Shown one piece after another: positions 4,693-5,538 of a stretch of 5,538 nt of DNA; the first letter of the stretch is position 1; each line of letters begins with the position of its first letter. Made by a program: the position numbers and the translations under genes. Source of the DNA: an uncultured Ruminococcus sp. (GTDB taxonomy: Bacteria; Bacillota; Clostridia; Oscillospirales; Acutalibacteraceae); NCBI GenBank assembly GCA_902783815.1, contig CACZSM010000196.1, positions 1 to 5,538 of the forward strand, given 5' to 3'. The notes below the pieces were generated by a model that was not told the origin of the DNA, did no database searches, and worked only from the letters and a program-made list of their open reading frames with translations.

Positions 4693-5538
4693 AAGAACTG
4701 TCATTTTCTTACCCTGATGAAATCTCAAAAGCTCTTGTTGATATTGAACTATCTGTCAGCGAGGGTGAATTCGTGCTTTTGTGTGGTATTTCCGGCAGCG
4801 GAAAAAGTACACTGCTTAAAATGATAATACCACAGATCAGTCCGGCAGGAACAAGAAATGGTATTATAACCTTCAGAGGATGTGATATCTCGGAGAAAAA
4901 TACAGTGGGAATAGGTTTTGTAATGCAGTCTCCGGATAATCAGATCATAACTGAAAATACGATCAGCGAGCTTGCCTTCGGTCTTGAAAGCATGGGCATA
5001 CATAAACAGGAAATGCGCCGCAGAATAGCGGAAATGTCAAACTTCTTCGGACTTGATGATATTCTCGGCAAAAAAACCACTGAGCTTTCGGGTGGTCAAA
5101 AACAAATACTTAATATTGCTTCTGTAATGCTTATGCAGCCGGAGCTTCTTTTGCTTGATGAGCCTTTTTCTCAGCTTGATCCCGTTGCAGCATCACAGCT
5201 TGCGGATATACTGCACAGGATAAATTCAGAAATAGGTACAACTATTATTATTGCTGAACACTCTCCTGAACCTGTCTATCCTATATGCAGCAGGGTCATA
5301 CTTCTGTCGGAAGGCAGGATAATTGCAGATGATCTTCCGCAGAATGTGCCGGCAGAAATTCTTAAATCAGGCGACCCTGTATTTGATGCCTTGCCGCTTG
5401 CTGCAAGGGCTTGTGTCCTTTCAGATGTATCAGCAGAGAATATACCGCTTACTATTCAGAATGGCAGAAAATGGCTGAGAAAATTTATACAGAACCATCA
5501 ATTGAAAAGTATATCTCATATTCAGCCACCCACTAAGA
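4674..5538 (+). CDS. ecfA: ECF transporter ATP-binding subunit (EcfA / CbiO family), 3' end missing
   Basis: Cytoplasmic ABC ATPase that powers the ECF transporter with EcfT. Read from GTG 4674, the frame is open for 288 codons to the window edge without a stop. Motifs: Walker A GISGSGKST (38-46); Q-loop and ECF-type segment FVMQSPDNQI (82-91) with Gln85; signature LSGGQ (138-142); Walker B LLLLDEP (158-164) with catalytic Glu163; D-loop SQLDP (166-170); switch His196 in AEH. The PDNQ-type segment after the Q-loop is typical of ECF rather than general ABC ATPases. All catalytic residues are present. ECF modules need two nucleotide-binding domains, so either a second ATPase gene follows or this is the first half of a fused double ATPase. 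The region after residue about 225 (ending GRKWLRKF then a linker) fits the latter, but the window ends too soon to tell. Confidence 0.95.
   Translation, partial: MEILGIKELSFSYPDEISKALVDIELSVSEGEFVLLCGISGSGKSTLLKMIIPQISPAGTRNGIITFRGCDISEKNTVGIGFVMQSPDNQIITENTISELAFGLESMGIHKQEMRRRIAEMSNFFGLDDILGKKTTELSGGQKQILNIASVMLMQPELLLLDEPFSQLDPVAASQLADILHRINSEIGTTIIIAEHSPEPVYPICSRVILLSEGRIIADDLPQNVPAEILKSGDPVFDALPLAARACVLSDVSAENIPLTIQNGRKWLRKFIQNHQLKSISHIQPPTK

Noticed and set aside
4749..5003. Minus-strand open frame under the ATPase
   Set aside because: It lies wholly inside the ATPase coding sequence, which contains intact Walker A and Q-loop motifs on the + strand.

Overview
The window reads as part of one vitamin B12 (corrinoid) acquisition operon from a Gram-positive gut-type Firmicute. 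Codon use, the Gram-positive signal peptide, the Asn- and Ser/Glu-rich surface linkers and the CbiQ-type ECF module suggest the Ruminococcus / Oscillospiraceae group; that placement is inference. All genes are on the + strand, and the last one runs off the right edge.

Region 1-454 has no gene. It holds a hairpin block with a T-run, probably the 3' end of an upstream unit and possibly a copy of a dispersed intergenic repeat (1-91). A textbook promoter follows (TTGACA, 17-nt spacer, TATAGT; 148-176). Then come a compact cobalamin riboswitch (195-289) with a recognisable B12 box, and an expression platform with two hairpins and a possible alternative pairing to the aptamer (290-454).

The transcript then encodes: (1) an 87-residue basic protein resembling the homing-endonuclease-associated repeat (455-718); (2) a 669-residue surface protein, translationally coupled to (1) by an ATGA overlap, made of a signal peptide, a DUF4430 (transcobalamin C-terminal-like) domain, a cadherin-like beta-sandwich, an alpha/alpha-barrel prenyltransferase/terpenoid-cyclase-like domain, an Asn tract and a C-terminal membrane anchor (715-2724). 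After a 190-bp gap with strong hairpins come (3) a second, smaller membrane-anchored DUF4430 protein on a repeat-containing stalk (2915-3802); (4) an EcfT/CbiQ transmembrane coupling subunit (3826-4692); and (5) an ECF ATPase starting at GTG 4674, overlapping EcfT by 19 bp and incomplete at the window end.

Working model (inference): the riboswitch shuts the operon when cobalamin is plentiful. When it is scarce, the large surface protein captures corrinoid between its beta domain and its alpha/alpha barrel, as human intrinsic factor and transcobalamin do, but with the two domains in the opposite order. The smaller DUF4430 protein may pass the ligand to an ECF transporter driven by EcfT and the ATPase. 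No substrate-specific S component is visible; it should lie downstream or elsewhere. The role of the small basic protein is unknown.
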